Below, in pieces: positions 1 to 8,694 of a stretch of DNA of 32,987 bases (its first letter is position 1; each line of letters begins with the position of its first letter). The translations under genes were made by a program, and so were the position numbers. The stretch is from Hymenobacter rubripertinctus. Its GTDB lineage: Bacteria; Bacteroidota; Bacteroidia; Cytophagales; Hymenobacteraceae. Where the stretch lies: positions 159,225 through 192,211 of the forward strand of contig NZ_QYCN01000015.1 in NCBI RefSeq assembly GCF_003583925.1, in the 5' to 3' direction. The notes below the pieces were generated by a model, which saw only the letters and a list, made by a program, of their open reading frames with translations, did not search any database and had not been told where the DNA came from.

Positions 1-1
1 G

Positions 2-808
2 GGGGCGGTGTTTGGGTTCGAGTCCTTGTACGAGGCGGGGCTGGAGGCGCAGTTCGGGGCCAAGGCCCGCCGGGCGCTGGGCAGCCAGAGCATGCTGGGG
101 GCCGTGCACCGGCAGCTCACCACCAACTATCCGGCCCTGCTCGGGCAGTTCGAGCATGCGCCCAGCGGCACGGGCCGCATCACGGTATCGGGCCGGATGC
201 TCTCGGCCCGGCAGCTCACGGCCAAAATGGATACCGTGCTGGGCATTGCCGCCGCCACCCTAGGGCCGGTGGCCCGCGTGACGCCGGCCGGCTACCAGCC
301 CCTCTACGCCCGCATCACCGACTACGTAACCACCTCCCAGACCAACAGCCTGCTCACGTCCTGCGGGCTGGTGTTTCTGCTCACCTGGGGCTTCATCCGC
401 AGCTTCCGGCTGGCCCTGATGGCGGTGGTGCCCAACCTGTTTCCGGTGCTGGTGCTGCTGGGCGTGATGGGCTGGTGGGGCATCCCGCTCGATACGGCCA
501 CGGCCAGCATCGCGGCCATCGTGCTCAGCTTCTGCACCGACGACAGCATCCACTTCATTCACGCCTACCAGCAGAGCCGCCAGAGCGGGGCCACCCCGGC
601 CCAGGCCCGCCTGAGCACCATCGCCCACATCGGCCCCACCATCGTCCTGACCAGCATCATCCTGTTTCTGGGCTACTCCGTGATGCTGCTGGCCTCGCTC
701 AAAACCGTGCAGCTCTTCGGCCTGCTCACCGCCATTTCCATCGTCGGAGCCCTGTTCGGGGAGCTGGTTATCTTCCCCATCGTCCTCGAACGGTTCGACC
801 GGAAGTGA
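2..808 (+). CDS. RND/MMPL-superfamily exporter, C-terminal part
   Basis: The reading frame is open from the window edge, so the gene begins upstream and only its last 269 codons are present. The first ~95 residues look like the end of a periplasmic loop. After that come about five hydrophobic segments, including SLLTSCGLVFLLTWGFI, LALMAVVPNLFPVLVLLGVM and IVLTSIILFLGYSVMLLASL. This is the layout of the second half of an RND permease (TM8-12). The motif DDSIHFIHAY following TM10 is typical of the MMPL/HAE3-type subgroup. These proteins use the proton gradient to move lipids, hopanoids or other hydrophobic molecules across the inner membrane; the substrate cannot be told from this part. The gene converges on otsAB, and a strong palindrome lies between them. 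Family assignment is firm, function is inference. Confidence 0.85.
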   Translation, partial: GAVFGFESLYEAGLEAQFGAKARRALGSQSMLGAVHRQLTTNYPALLGQFEHAPSGTGRITVSGRMLSARQLTAKMDTVLGIAAATLGPVARVTPAGYQPLYARITDYVTTSQTNSLLTSCGLVFLLTWGFIRSFRLALMAVVPNLFPVLVLLGVMGWWGIPLDTATASIAAIVLSFCTDDSIHFIHAYQQSRQSGATPAQARLSTIAHIGPTIVLTSIILFLGYSVMLLASLKTVQLFGLLTAISIVGALFGELVIFPIVLERFDRK

Positions 809-858
809 GGGCGACTTGCGGCCGTGCGGCACCGCGCCGCTCGGCTACACCGTGGCTG

Positions 859-912
859 ATGTGACAAAAAGGGGAGTGACAATTTAAATTGTCACACCCC
901 TTTTTGTCACAT
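859..912. terminator. 54-bp near-perfect palindrome between convergent genes, likely bidirectional terminator
   Basis: Positions 859-885 are the reverse complement of 886-912 with a single mismatched pair. The centre is AATTTAAATT and there is essentially no loop. Each arm contains AAAAAGGGG/CCCCTTTTT, so a transcript from either side makes a hairpin with U-rich stretches. It lies between the convergent exporter and otsAB genes. A second, outer inverted repeat GACTTGCGGCCG (813-824 and 977-988) encloses it. Terminator is the simplest reading; a REP-like element is also possible. Confidence 0.6.
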
Positions 913-1022
913 GGTCCTCTCGCTGGTGGCTCAGGCTTGACGTGACCAACTGGTGCGGTGCGGCATGGCCGCTGCGCGGCCGCAAGTCAGGCGACTTGCC
1001 CAATCCGCCAGACATCTAACCC

Positions 1023-3200
1023 CTACGACAACATGCCGCGCAGGATGTGGCGCACGTCGGTGGGGCCGGCTACGTGGTAGCGGGCCAGGGAGCGGGGGGC
1101 GGGGCCGACTTTGACGGTGTAGGCTTCGGGCGGCATGACCCGGAACGTGTCTTCGTCGGTGCGGTCGTCGCCGATGGCGAAGATGAAATCGGTGGGGTAG
1201 GTGGCCAGCCAGCGGGCGGCGGCCGTGCCCTTGTTGATGCCGGCCGTCTTGATTTCAATCACCTTGTTGCCTTCCATCACCTGCAAATCGGCGTTGGAGG
1301 TGATGAAGGTGAGGTGGTTCATCAGCTCGCGGGCCCGCATGGCGCCCAGCTCGGCATCGGCCCGGCGGAAGTGCCAGACCAATGAGAAGTCCTTTTCCTC
1401 AACAAACGAGCCGGCCGTGCGGGCCACGTACAGGTCGAGAATGGTGCGAATTTCGTCGCGCCAGTCGTTGTTGAGGGCCTGAAACAGGCGCCACTCCTCG
1501 CCCTGGGGCCGCAGCCAGACGCCGTGCTCCAGAATAAAATCGACGGGCAGATGGCCCAGCCAGGCTTCCAGCGTCGTCCGGTCGCGGCCGCTGATGATGA
1601 CTACCCGGTTCTCGGGAATATCGGTGAGCGCACGCAGCAGCAGCAGCAGCTCCTCGTCGGGTCCCGCCTGCTGGGGGTCGTCGTGGAAGGGGCTCAGGGT
1701 GCCGTCGTAGTCGAGCAGCAGCAGGCGGCGGTCGGCGGCGCGGTAATCGGTGAGCAGCTGCTCGGTGAGGGCGGGGGTGAGCATTTCGGTATCGAGGGTG
1801 TGTTGGCGGTGCTTGCTGAAGGCCAGGCGGTCCATGAACAGCTTGGTCCAGGCGAATACGTTGTACTGGCCCACCAGCTTCTGCATGGCCGTCATGCGCC
1901 GGATCTGCTCTGGTTCGGGCATTACCAGCGCGTCGTGCATGGCCTCGGTGAGCTGGTGCATGTCGGTGGGGTTGATAATGAGCGCATCCGACAGTTCCCG
2001 GGCCGCGCCGGCCCGCTCACTCAGAATAAGCACGCCCCGGTGGTCGGCCTTGCTGGCCACAAATTCCTTGGCCACCAGGTTCATCCCGTCGCGCATGGGC
2101 GTCACGAGGGCCACTTCGGCCAGTCGGTAGAGGGAGGCCAGCTCGTCGAGGGGGAAGGAGCGGTAGAAGTAGTGGATGGGCGTCCAGCGCATGGTGCGGT
2201 AGGCCGAGTTGATGCGGCCCACCAGCTCGTCGATTTCCTCCTTGAGGGCGGCGTACTGGGCCACCTGGTCGCGGGAGGGCACCACCACCATAATCAGGCT
2301 CACCTGCTCGCGCCACTCGGGGTAGCGCAGCAGCAGCAGCTCGAAGGCCCGCAGGCGCTGGGCAATGCCCTTGGAGTAGTCGAGCCGGTCGATGGAGAGG
2401 ATGGCGCGGGTGTTGCCGAGCACCTGGCGGTAGGTGGCCTCGTGCTCCCGGGCCGTGTCGGAAGCGGCGGCTTCCACGTAGCGGTCGTAGTCGATGCCCA
2501 TCGGGAAGGTATCTACCAGAATGCTGCGGTCGCCGGCTTCGAGGCGGCCGTTCTGGGCCGTGAAGCCCAGCAGGTGCGACACGGCGCTCAGGAAGTGGCG
2601 CATGAAGCCGAAGGTGTGGAAGCCAATCAAATCGGCCCCCAGCACGCCGGCCATCAGCTCTTTGGCCCAGGGCAGCACCCGAATCAGCTCGTAGGACGGA
2701 AACGGAATGTGCAGGAAGAAGCCGATGGTGGCCTCGGGACGGGCCTTGCGCAGCATTTCCGGCAGCAGCAGCAGCTGGTAATCATGCACCCAGATGGTGT
2801 CGTCGGGGCCGGCCTGGGCCAGCACGGCCTGGCAGAATTTCTCGTTCACGGCCACGTAGGCCGCCCAGTGGGCCGGCTCGTAGGTGGCGTACTGGGGGAA
2901 GTAGTGGAAGGTGGGCCAGAGCGTGGAGTTGCTGAATCCCTCGTAGAAGTCATGGATTTCGGCCTCCGTCAGAAATACCGGCACCATGCTGTCCTGGCGC
3001 AGCTGCTCGCGCACGTACTCCTCCTCGGCGGTGTCTTCCACGAACAGGCCCGGCCAGCCCACCCACACGTTGCCTTCCTGCCGGTAAATGGAGCCCAGCC
3101 CGGTAGCCAGGCCGCCTTCGCTGGACTGAAAGGTGAGCACGTCCTCGGTGCGTTGTACTTTGGTGGGGAGCCGGTTGGAGACGATGATAGTGCGTGACAT
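1023..3200 (-). CDS. otsAB: Bifunctional trehalose-6-phosphate synthase/phosphatase (OtsA-OtsB fusion)
   Basis: This 725-residue protein joins both steps of trehalose synthesis. Residues 1-~465 are a GT20 trehalose-6-phosphate synthase (UDP-glucose plus glucose-6-phosphate): IIVSNRLP at 5-12, WVHDYQLLLLP at 137-147, RLDYSKG at 272-278 and TPMRDGMNLVAKEF at 367-380. Residues ~490-725 are a HAD-type trehalose-6-phosphate phosphatase: DYDGT at 497-501 with nucleophile D497, IISGRD at 535-540 and GDDRTDEDTF at 677-686. All key motifs are intact in both halves. The ATG at 3200 is chosen because the family starts a few residues before the VSNRLP motif; a longer form could only start at a TTG (3230). 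Such fusions are common in Bacteroidota. The product, trehalose, protects against desiccation and osmotic stress. The gene is monocistronic or at the end of a minus-strand group. Confidence 0.95.
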   Translation of the reverse strand: MSRTIIVSNRLPTKVQRTEDVLTFQSSEGGLATGLGSIYRQEGNVWVGWPGLFVEDTAEEEYVREQLRQDSMVPVFLTEAEIHDFYEGFSNSTLWPTFHYFPQYATYEPAHWAAYVAVNEKFCQAVLAQAGPDDTIWVHDYQLLLLPEMLRKARPEATIGFFLHIPFPSYELIRVLPWAKELMAGVLGADLIGFHTFGFMRHFLSAVSHLLGFTAQNGRLEAGDRSILVDTFPMGIDYDRYVEAAASDTAREHEATYRQVLGNTRAILSIDRLDYSKGIAQRLRAFELLLLRYPEWREQVSLIMVVVPSRDQVAQYAALKEEIDELVGRINSAYRTMRWTPIHYFYRSFPLDELASLYRLAEVALVTPMRDGMNLVAKEFVASKADHRGVLILSERAGAARELSDALIINPTDMHQLTEAMHDALVMPEPEQIRRMTAMQKLVGQYNVFAWTKLFMDRLAFSKHRQHTLDTEMLTPALTEQLLTDYRAADRRLLLLDYDGTLSPFHDDPQQAGPDEELLLLLRALTDIPENRVVIISGRDRTTLEAWLGHLPVDFILEHGVWLRPQGEEWRLFQALNNDWRDEIRTILDLYVARTAGSFVEEKDFSLVWHFRRADAELGAMRARELMNHLTFITSNADLQVMEGNKVIEIKTAGINKGTAAARWLATYPTDFIFAIGDDRTDEDTFRVMPPEAYTVKVGPAPRSLARYHVAGPTDVRHILRGMLS

Positions 3201-3254
3201 GCGTTGCGTAAAGGATGTTTCAACTACCAAACTACGGCGGAACCAGCCCCGGGT

Positions 3255-3274
3255 ACATTAGTTTGTTCTAATGT
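3255..3274. promoter_or_regulatory. Candidate operator: 7-bp inverted repeat upstream of otsAB
   Basis: ACATTAG and CTAATGT form a perfect inverted repeat separated by six bases. It lies 54 bp upstream of the otsAB ATG and between that gene and the preceding DUF4260 gene. Size and spacing fit a dimeric regulator's binding site. A Crp/Fnr regulator is encoded about 0.5 kb upstream on the same strand, but the half-site is not the classic Crp TGTGA, so any link is speculation. Confidence 0.35.
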
Positions 3275-3279
3275 TTTTG

Positions 3280-3660
3280 TTACCGGGCGGGCGTCGCGGC
3301 GGCGGTTTTCGCCCCGCCCACTACCCCCAGGTGGGTGTGCCGGAAGCCCGTGCCATACTTGAGGCCGTAGCCCAGCAGCCGGTCGAAGGCCGAGTGGAAC
3401 AGCAGCACCGTGCCGGCCAGCAGCAGCAGGGGCTGGCCCAGCGCCCAGCCCGCCGCGCCCACCGCCAGGGCCAGGGCTTTGTGGTGGGCCACGTTATAAG
3501 TGAAGGCGCCCAGGCGCGGGCCGGCCAGGTAACCGAGCATGCTCAGGTCGGGGAGCAGCAGCAGGGCCGGCAGGTACCACCAGGCGTAGGGGAGGTGGGC
3601 GAAAACCAGGGTGGCCACCAGCAGTTCGGCCAGTTCTTCGAGTTGGAGCAGCGTTTTCAT
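3280..3660 (-). CDS. DUF4260 family membrane protein
   Basis: This 126-residue protein is almost entirely hydrophobic, with about three to four predicted membrane segments. The pattern (LLPDLSMLGYLAGPRLGA near 35-52, YNVAHHKALAL at 55-65, FHSAFDRLLGYGLKY at 88-102, then FRHTHLG) matches the DUF4260 family. Several His and Asp residues in the loops are typical of that family. No biochemical function is established. The ATG at 3660 is the first start that gives the family length; the frame stays open further upstream but only through regulator and intergenic sequence. It sits between the Crp/Fnr regulator and otsAB on the same strand, 71 bp after the regulator's stop, so co-transcription with the regulator is possible. 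Confidence 0.85.
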   Translation of the reverse strand: MKTLLQLEELAELLVATLVFAHLPYAWWYLPALLLLPDLSMLGYLAGPRLGAFTYNVAHHKALALAVGAAGWALGQPLLLLAGTVLLFHSAFDRLLGYGLKYGTGFRHTHLGVVGGAKTAAATPAR

Positions 3661-3731
3661 GGGCAAGGAGCGTGAGGTGAAACAACTCCTCAAAGGTCCG
3701 GCCCCCGAGGCCCCCAAATCCTTAACAAACG

Positions 3732-4325
3732 CTAAGAAACAGCCCCGTCCTGGTCCTGCACCCGGGCCCGGATGCGGCTCAGTGAAACGGGCGTGACGCC
3801 CAGGTAGGAGGCAATGTACTGCTGCGGAATGCGTTCCAGAATCTTGGTTTTGTGGCTGGCCAGCAACGCCTGGTACCGCTGCTCGGGGCTGAGCAGCAGC
3901 AGCTCGGCCAGGCGGGCATCGGTGCCGAGCAGGTGGTATTCGGCCAGCCGCCGCCCAAACCGCTCGTAGGCCGGAAACCGGTCGAACAGCTCGCGCAGCA
4001 CGGCATAGGGAAACGAAACCAGCTCGGTGGGGGCCAGGGCCTGAATGCTGAACTGGCTGGGCCGGCCCGTCAGGCAGCTCTGGTAGTTGCCCATCAGGTG
4101 GTTGTCGAAAAAGAAGTAGGTGGTGCGCTCCTCCCCGTCGGGACGGGTGTAGAACAGGCGGCAGCTGCCCGATAGCACCAGGGCCAGCTCCGGGGCCGGC
4201 ACATCCGGCCGCACGAAGAACTGTTTGCGGGCCAGTTGGCGCCCGGTGAGGGCGGCCGCCAGCGGGACCCACTCGGCGTCGGTGAGCGGCACGAAGCGCT
4301 GGATGTAGGTACGAAGCGGGTGCAT
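3732..4325 (-). CDS. Crp/Fnr-family transcriptional regulator
   Basis: This 197-residue protein has an N-terminal cyclic-nucleotide-binding-type beta-roll (about 20-115; LSGSCRLFYTRPDGEERTTYF is the central strand region) and a C-terminal winged helix with recognition helix YIASYLGVTPVSLSRIRAR near 167-186. The pattern RIPQQYIASYLGVTPVSLSRIR is the hallmark of the large Bacteroidota Crp/Fnr subgroup. No cluster of cysteines is present, so it is not an Fe-S oxygen sensor. The ligand cannot be predicted, and the cAMP-binding phosphate cassette of true Crp is not evident. Start ATG at 4325 gives the standard family length. Downstream on the same strand are the DUF4260 gene and otsAB, possible regulatory targets by position only. 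Confidence 0.9.
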   Translation of the reverse strand: MHPLRTYIQRFVPLTDAEWVPLAAALTGRQLARKQFFVRPDVPAPELALVLSGSCRLFYTRPDGEERTTYFFFDNHLMGNYQSCLTGRPSQFSIQALAPTELVSFPYAVLRELFDRFPAYERFGRRLAEYHLLGTDARLAELLLLSPEQRYQALLASHKTKILERIPQQYIASYLGVTPVSLSRIRARVQDQDGAVS

Positions 4326-4939
4326 GGGGGCAAGGTACGCGGCCGGGGCGGAAGAGGAACTGCTCCGCCGCTCGTCTGTATACTTCCCCTCTAATCACGC
4401 TTTGCCGCGCGCTGCTGCCGTCTGCTCCGCGCCAGTCCGGAGCAGGGGAGAGAATCAGCCGGCAGAACGCGCTCCGGTCCCGGATTAATAAACGAAGCTG
4501 CCGGCGCCACGAAGACAGCGAAACCGGGATGGACGCCCGCGGTACCATAACCGCTTCCGACCGGTCCCGTCCGGACTTCGTTGCCACGTAAGAAAGCCGG
4601 CGCTTCCAACCCGTCGGCTTCCAGCCAGGCGCGCTGCCGTCAGCATAGCCGGCCGGCCACTGCTGGCGCATACCGGTCCAGTCGAGCAGCCTTTTGGCAT
4701 TGCTGCCTGCCGACTGAGTACCTTACCAGCCTTGTCCAGCAGGTCAGCCCCGTTTGCCGGTTTGCTCCTGGACAACCGCACCGGGTTAGCCGGTGCGGTA
4801 TAGGCGTGTAGCGCGGAGCGTAAGCCCCTGGTGCCGGTTCGGACTGTACCGGTTTTTGCCGATGCGGTGAGGATAGTAGCCGACCAGCCATCATAGCCGG
4901 GAGCGGCCAAGGCTTCCTTTTTTTCTTTCCCCCTTTTTT
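4326..4939. other. 614-bp gene-poor intergenic region
   Basis: No credible gene was found on either strand. Open frames exist (for example minus strand 4485-4910) but their translations have no domain-like hydrophobic pattern and look like shadow frames of GC-rich DNA. The sequence is unusually rich in CCGG. The only clear structure is a perfect 10-bp stem, ACCGCACCGG at 4775-4784 with its complement at 4790-4799 and a 5-base loop; it has no T-run and so is not a classical terminator. The promoter of the oleate hydratase gene must lie here, but no clear TAnnTTTG box was recognised. Confidence 0.5.
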
Positions 4940-6532
4940 ATGACCACCCCTACCCCGAATCCCACCGTTCACGCCTATCTGGTGGGCGGCGGCATTGCCT
5001 CCTTTGCCGCCGCGGTTTTTCTGATCCGCGATGGCGGGGTACCGGGCCGTAACATTCATATTTTCGAGGAAGCGGGGCTGGTGGGGGGCAGCCTCGATGC
5101 GGCCGGGCAGGCCGAGCAGGGCTACGTGCTACGCGGCGGCCGTATGATGAACGCCACCTATTTCTGCACCTATGACGTGTTGGCGTCTATTCCCTCGCTG
5201 GAGCACTACGGCCAGTCGGCCTACGACGACATCGTGGCTTTCGACCAGCGGGTGATAACCTCGGCCCAGGCCCGGCTGGTGAATGGCCGGGGTGAGATTA
5301 TGGACGTGACGTCGCTGGGGCTGAACGCGGCCGGCCAGCTGGCCCTGCACGAGTTGATGGCTGCGCTCGAATCAAGCCTGGGTACCCGGCGCGTGGACGA
5401 CTGGTTTGCGCCCGACTTTTTTACCACCAATTTCTGGCTGCTCTGGTCCACTATGTTTTCGTTTCAGCCCTGGCATAGCCTGGTGGAGTTTCGGCGCTAC
5501 CTGCTGCGCTTCCTGCACGAGCTCCCGAACCTGGGTACCCTGGCCGGGGCCGAGCGCACGCCCTACAATCAGTTCGATTCGGTCGTGCTGCCCATCATGA
5601 CCTGGCTGCGCGGGCAGGGCGTGGCCTTCCGGCTGGGCAGCCAGGTTACAGACCTGGATTTTGCGCCGGATGCGGACACGAAAACGGTGGTGGCCATCCG
5701 GTACCGGCAGGGCCAGCAACTGCAAACGCAGGCCGTGCAGCCCCACGATATCGTGCTGATGACCAATGGGTCGATGGCCGCCAACTCGGTGCTGGGCTCG
5801 ATGACCACGGCTCCGACGCCGCGCCCCGACGCCGACGACCGTGCCTGGGCCCTGTGGAAAACCGTGGCGCGCAAGTACCCGGATTTTGGCCGGCCGGAGG
5901 TGTTTGCCAATCGGCCCGCCGAGGCTACCTGGGAGTCGTTCACCGTGACGAGCCAGGGCCCGCAGTTCTTCGATCTGATGGCCCGGTTCACCGGCAACCA
6001 GGCCGGCACCGGGGCGCTGGTATCACTCGTCGATTCGAGCTGGCTGCTGTCAGTGGCCCTGCCTCACCAGCCGCACTTCCTCAATCAGCCCGCCAACGTT
6101 ACCGTATTCTGGGGCAATGCCCTGTTCCCGGACCGGGTGGGCGATTTCGTGCCGAAGAAAATGCGTGACTGTACGGGCGCGGAAGTACTGACCGAATTGC
6201 TTCACCACCTGCGCTTCAGCGCGGAGCTGCCGGCCCTGCTGGCGGCGGCCAACTGCATTCCCTGCCTGCTGCCGGCCATCAGCAGTCCGTTGCTGACCCG
6301 CGCGCCCGGCGACCGGCCGGCCGTGGTGCCGGTCGGCTCTACCAACTTCGGCTTCCTCGGTCAGTTCGCCGAAATCCCCGACGACGTAGTGTTCACCATT
6401 GAGTACTCCGTGCGCTCGGCCCAGATGGCGGTGTACGAGCTGCTCCACCTTGACCGCCGGCCGCCGGCCGTGTACCAGGGCCAGCACGATGCACAGGTAC
6501 TGGCCAATGCCCGGCTGGCCATGCAGCACTGA
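4940..6532 (+). CDS. ohyA: Oleate hydratase (myosin-cross-reactive antigen family), Met-type RGGR motif
   Basis: This 530-residue FAD protein adds water to the double bond of free unsaturated fatty acids, making 10-hydroxystearate from oleate. Visible family features are the dinucleotide-binding GGGIASFAAAVFL at 16-28, FEEAGLVGGSLDA at 42-54, RGGRMM at 65-70, FRLGSQVTDLDF in the middle and SSPLLTRAPGDRP plus NFGFLGQFAEIPDDVVFTIEY near the C-terminus. In most characterised members the RGGR motif continues with a glutamate (RGGREM) that acts in catalysis; here Met69 replaces it. As I recall, the short monomeric type from Rhodococcus erythropolis also has Met at this site, so this protein probably belongs to that subgroup and is not dead. 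The short length, 530 against about 590-650 residues, agrees. ATG at 4940 follows a T-rich tract without a Shine-Dalgarno sequence. The role may be detoxification of host or environmental fatty acids. Confidence 0.92.
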   Translation: MTTPTPNPTVHAYLVGGGIASFAAAVFLIRDGGVPGRNIHIFEEAGLVGGSLDAAGQAEQGYVLRGGRMMNATYFCTYDVLASIPSLEHYGQSAYDDIVAFDQRVITSAQARLVNGRGEIMDVTSLGLNAAGQLALHELMAALESSLGTRRVDDWFAPDFFTTNFWLLWSTMFSFQPWHSLVEFRRYLLRFLHELPNLGTLAGAERTPYNQFDSVVLPIMTWLRGQGVAFRLGSQVTDLDFAPDADTKTVVAIRYRQGQQLQTQAVQPHDIVLMTNGSMAANSVLGSMTTAPTPRPDADDRAWALWKTVARKYPDFGRPEVFANRPAEATWESFTVTSQGPQFFDLMARFTGNQAGTGALVSLVDSSWLLSVALPHQPHFLNQPANVTVFWGNALFPDRVGDFVPKKMRDCTGAEVLTELLHHLRFSAELPALLAAANCIPCLLPAISSPLLTRAPGDRPAVVPVGSTNFGFLGQFAEIPDDVVFTIEYSVRSAQMAVYELLHLDRRPPAVYQGQHDAQVLANARLAMQH

Positions 6533-6601
6533 GGCTGTTGCCGGCCACGTTCAGGTAGCCCAGCCCCCTGGCCCCAGCTCACCGGGTCCCATTATTTGTG
6601 A

Positions 6602-6993
6602 GCCTGGTCCAACGCCGAGCAGCTGCGCGTCTGGTGCCAGTACTTCCTCGGCATCCGGCCCCCCGGCGGCCGGCCGCTATTCGTAGCCTGGAGTGTCATT
6701 TCGCGGTGGGGGTGGGGCTGATTACGGCCACCTTGCATTTGCCTCCCGAACCCACGGCAACCCGGCTCTGGTGGACCTGGCCGCGTTCGGGCCGGTGGCG
6801 GTACCCATGACGCCCGGCGCGGTGCTGACCGTTACAGCCTCGTCCGGCAACTGGGGGTGGAAGTGCGGGATGCGCGGGGCCGCCGCCAGTTTCGCCGGAC
6901 CTACGCACCCAACGCCACCCGTCTGGCCCGGCAACAGCAGAACGATGCCTACTTCGCCGGGGTACATTTTGCCAGGCCCCTGGGTTTGGATAA
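6602..6993 (+). pseudogene. Possible degraded coding sequence of unknown family
   Basis: The 554-bp gap after the oleate hydratase contains two stretches that read like protein but lie in different frames. One begins AWSNAEQLRVWCQYFLGIRP (from 6602) and stops at about 6720. The other reads LVRQLGVEVRDARGRRQF and continues to LARQQQNDAYFAGVHFARP (about 6842-6978). The segment between, ending near 6840, gives plausible peptide in yet other frames. This pattern suggests a gene broken by several frameshifts. I do not recognise the family, and chance open frames in GC-rich DNA cannot be excluded. Confidence 0.3.
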
Positions 6994-7040
6994 ACCATCC
7001 GGTCGTAACCGTCCATCGAAACAGGCCGGCCCGGAAAAGC

Positions 7041-7079
7041 AAAAAAGGCTTTCCGCGCAGTGCGAAAAGCCTTTTTTGT
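7041..7079. terminator. Bidirectional intrinsic terminator downstream of tRNA-Glu
   Basis: AAAAAAGGCTTT at 7041-7052 pairs with AAAAGCCTTTTTT at about 7065-7077, with CGC/GCG extending the stem toward a small loop. There is an A-run on one side and a T-run on the other, so it can act in both directions. On the minus strand it lies 8 bp past the 3' end of tRNA-Glu, where a terminator is expected. Confidence 0.8.
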
Positions 7080-7086
7080 TGTGTTG

Positions 7087-7158
7087 TAGTCCGTAGGGGA
7101 ATCGAACCCCTGTTGGTAGAATGAAAATCTACTGTCCTAACCCCTAGACGAACGGACC
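7087..7158 (-). tRNA. tRNA-Glu (anticodon UUC)
   Basis: The reverse complement folds as a standard 72-nt cloverleaf. The acceptor stem is GGTCCGT with ACGGACT (first pair G-U), with discriminator A at 7087. The D-arm begins GTCTAGGGG, the anticodon stem is GTAGA/TCTAC with loop TTTTCAT and anticodon TTC, and the T-arm is AGGGG-TTCGATT-CCCCT. The CCA tail is not encoded. The D-arm CGTCTAG and the T-arm match glutamate tRNAs in general. It is transcribed from its own promoter at 7195-7224 and ends at the hairpin at 7041-7079. Confidence 0.95.
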
Positions 7159-7194
7159 AGTTAAAAGCGGAAGCGTTTTTCCGTTTTGGTGATG

Positions 7195-7224
7195 CAAAGA
7201 TAGGCAACCGAACTTTCGGCGCAA
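7195..7224 (-). promoter_or_regulatory. Bacteroidota-type promoter of tRNA-Glu
   Basis: On the minus strand a perfect -7 box TATCTTTG (7195-7202, consensus TAnnTTTG) is preceded by TTG (7222-7224) with a 19-base spacer, matching the -33/-7 layout of the Bacteroidota primary sigma factor. Transcription would start near 7188, about 30 bases before the mature tRNA. Confidence 0.75.
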
Positions 7225-7368
7225 TACCCGGTTTTGAAAAAAACGGGCGTTTCAGGCAAGTGGACTGATTTTCAGTCGGAAAATTTTCCGTTTCGGCCCT
7301 CCCGGCGCGGGTTAGGGCCGTACACCCGGGGCGGACCGGCCCCTAAAACGGCCGGAGTTGGGGTTTGA

Positions 7369-7400
7369 TTTGGCGAAGTACCCCCAGCCCGTTACCTTCG
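7369..7400 (+). promoter_or_regulatory. Candidate promoter of gap
   Basis: TTTG at 7369-7372 and TACCTTCG at 7393-7400 (one mismatch to TAnnTTTG) are separated by 20 bases. This would start the transcript about 50 bases before the gap ATG. Confidence 0.5.
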
Positions 7401-7435
7401 CTCCGTGTTTTCACCCGGCCCCTCGGGACCGATAA

Positions 7436-8458
<1,023 letters not shown>

Positions 8459-8462
8459 AATT

Positions 8463-8688
8463 TAAGCTGTTAGCTGAGAGCTGTTAGCTGTTAGCTTAAC
8501 GTGCAAATTGAACCGTTCACAGAACGTCATTCAGAGCGAAGCGAAGAATCTCGCGTGTTAATCGGCAGGGTAATTTCCGCCGGTTTCACGCGAGATTCTT
8601 CGCTTTGCTCTGAATGACGTTCTTTTGTTGTCAGTTCTAACCTCTTTAACGAAAAGCGAACAGCCAGAAGCTCTCAGCGAACAGCTTA
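8463..8688. repeat. Nested inverted-repeat element 1 (AGCTGTTAGCT arrays around a hairpin core)
   Basis: The core is a pair of 36-bp arms at 8522-8557 and 8587-8622 that differ at one position and enclose a 29-base loop. Outside it a second inverted pair, 8463-8493 and 8658-8688, matches at 26 of 31 positions. The left outer arm is made of 7-bp AGCTGTT-type units. The element fills the gap between the gap stop codon and the lipid kinase start almost exactly. The outer arm ends 6 bp before the kinase ATG. Confidence 0.9.
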
Positions 8689-8694
8689 AAAAAA

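Noticed and set aside
1524..3197. 557-codon plus-strand open frame opposite otsAB
   Set aside because: Same reason: antisense shadow of a conserved fusion enzyme, with Gln/Gly/His-rich low-complexity translation.
3661..4671. Long N-terminal extension of the DUF4260 frame (463 codons in all)
   Set aside because: The extension is read out of frame through the Crp/Fnr gene and gives Pro/Arg/Ala-rich nonsense; the real protein starts at 3660.
4485..4910. 141-codon minus-strand open frame before the oleate hydratase
   Set aside because: No coherent hydrophobic or domain pattern, no recognised family and no promoter or start context; more likely chance openness in CCGG-rich DNA.
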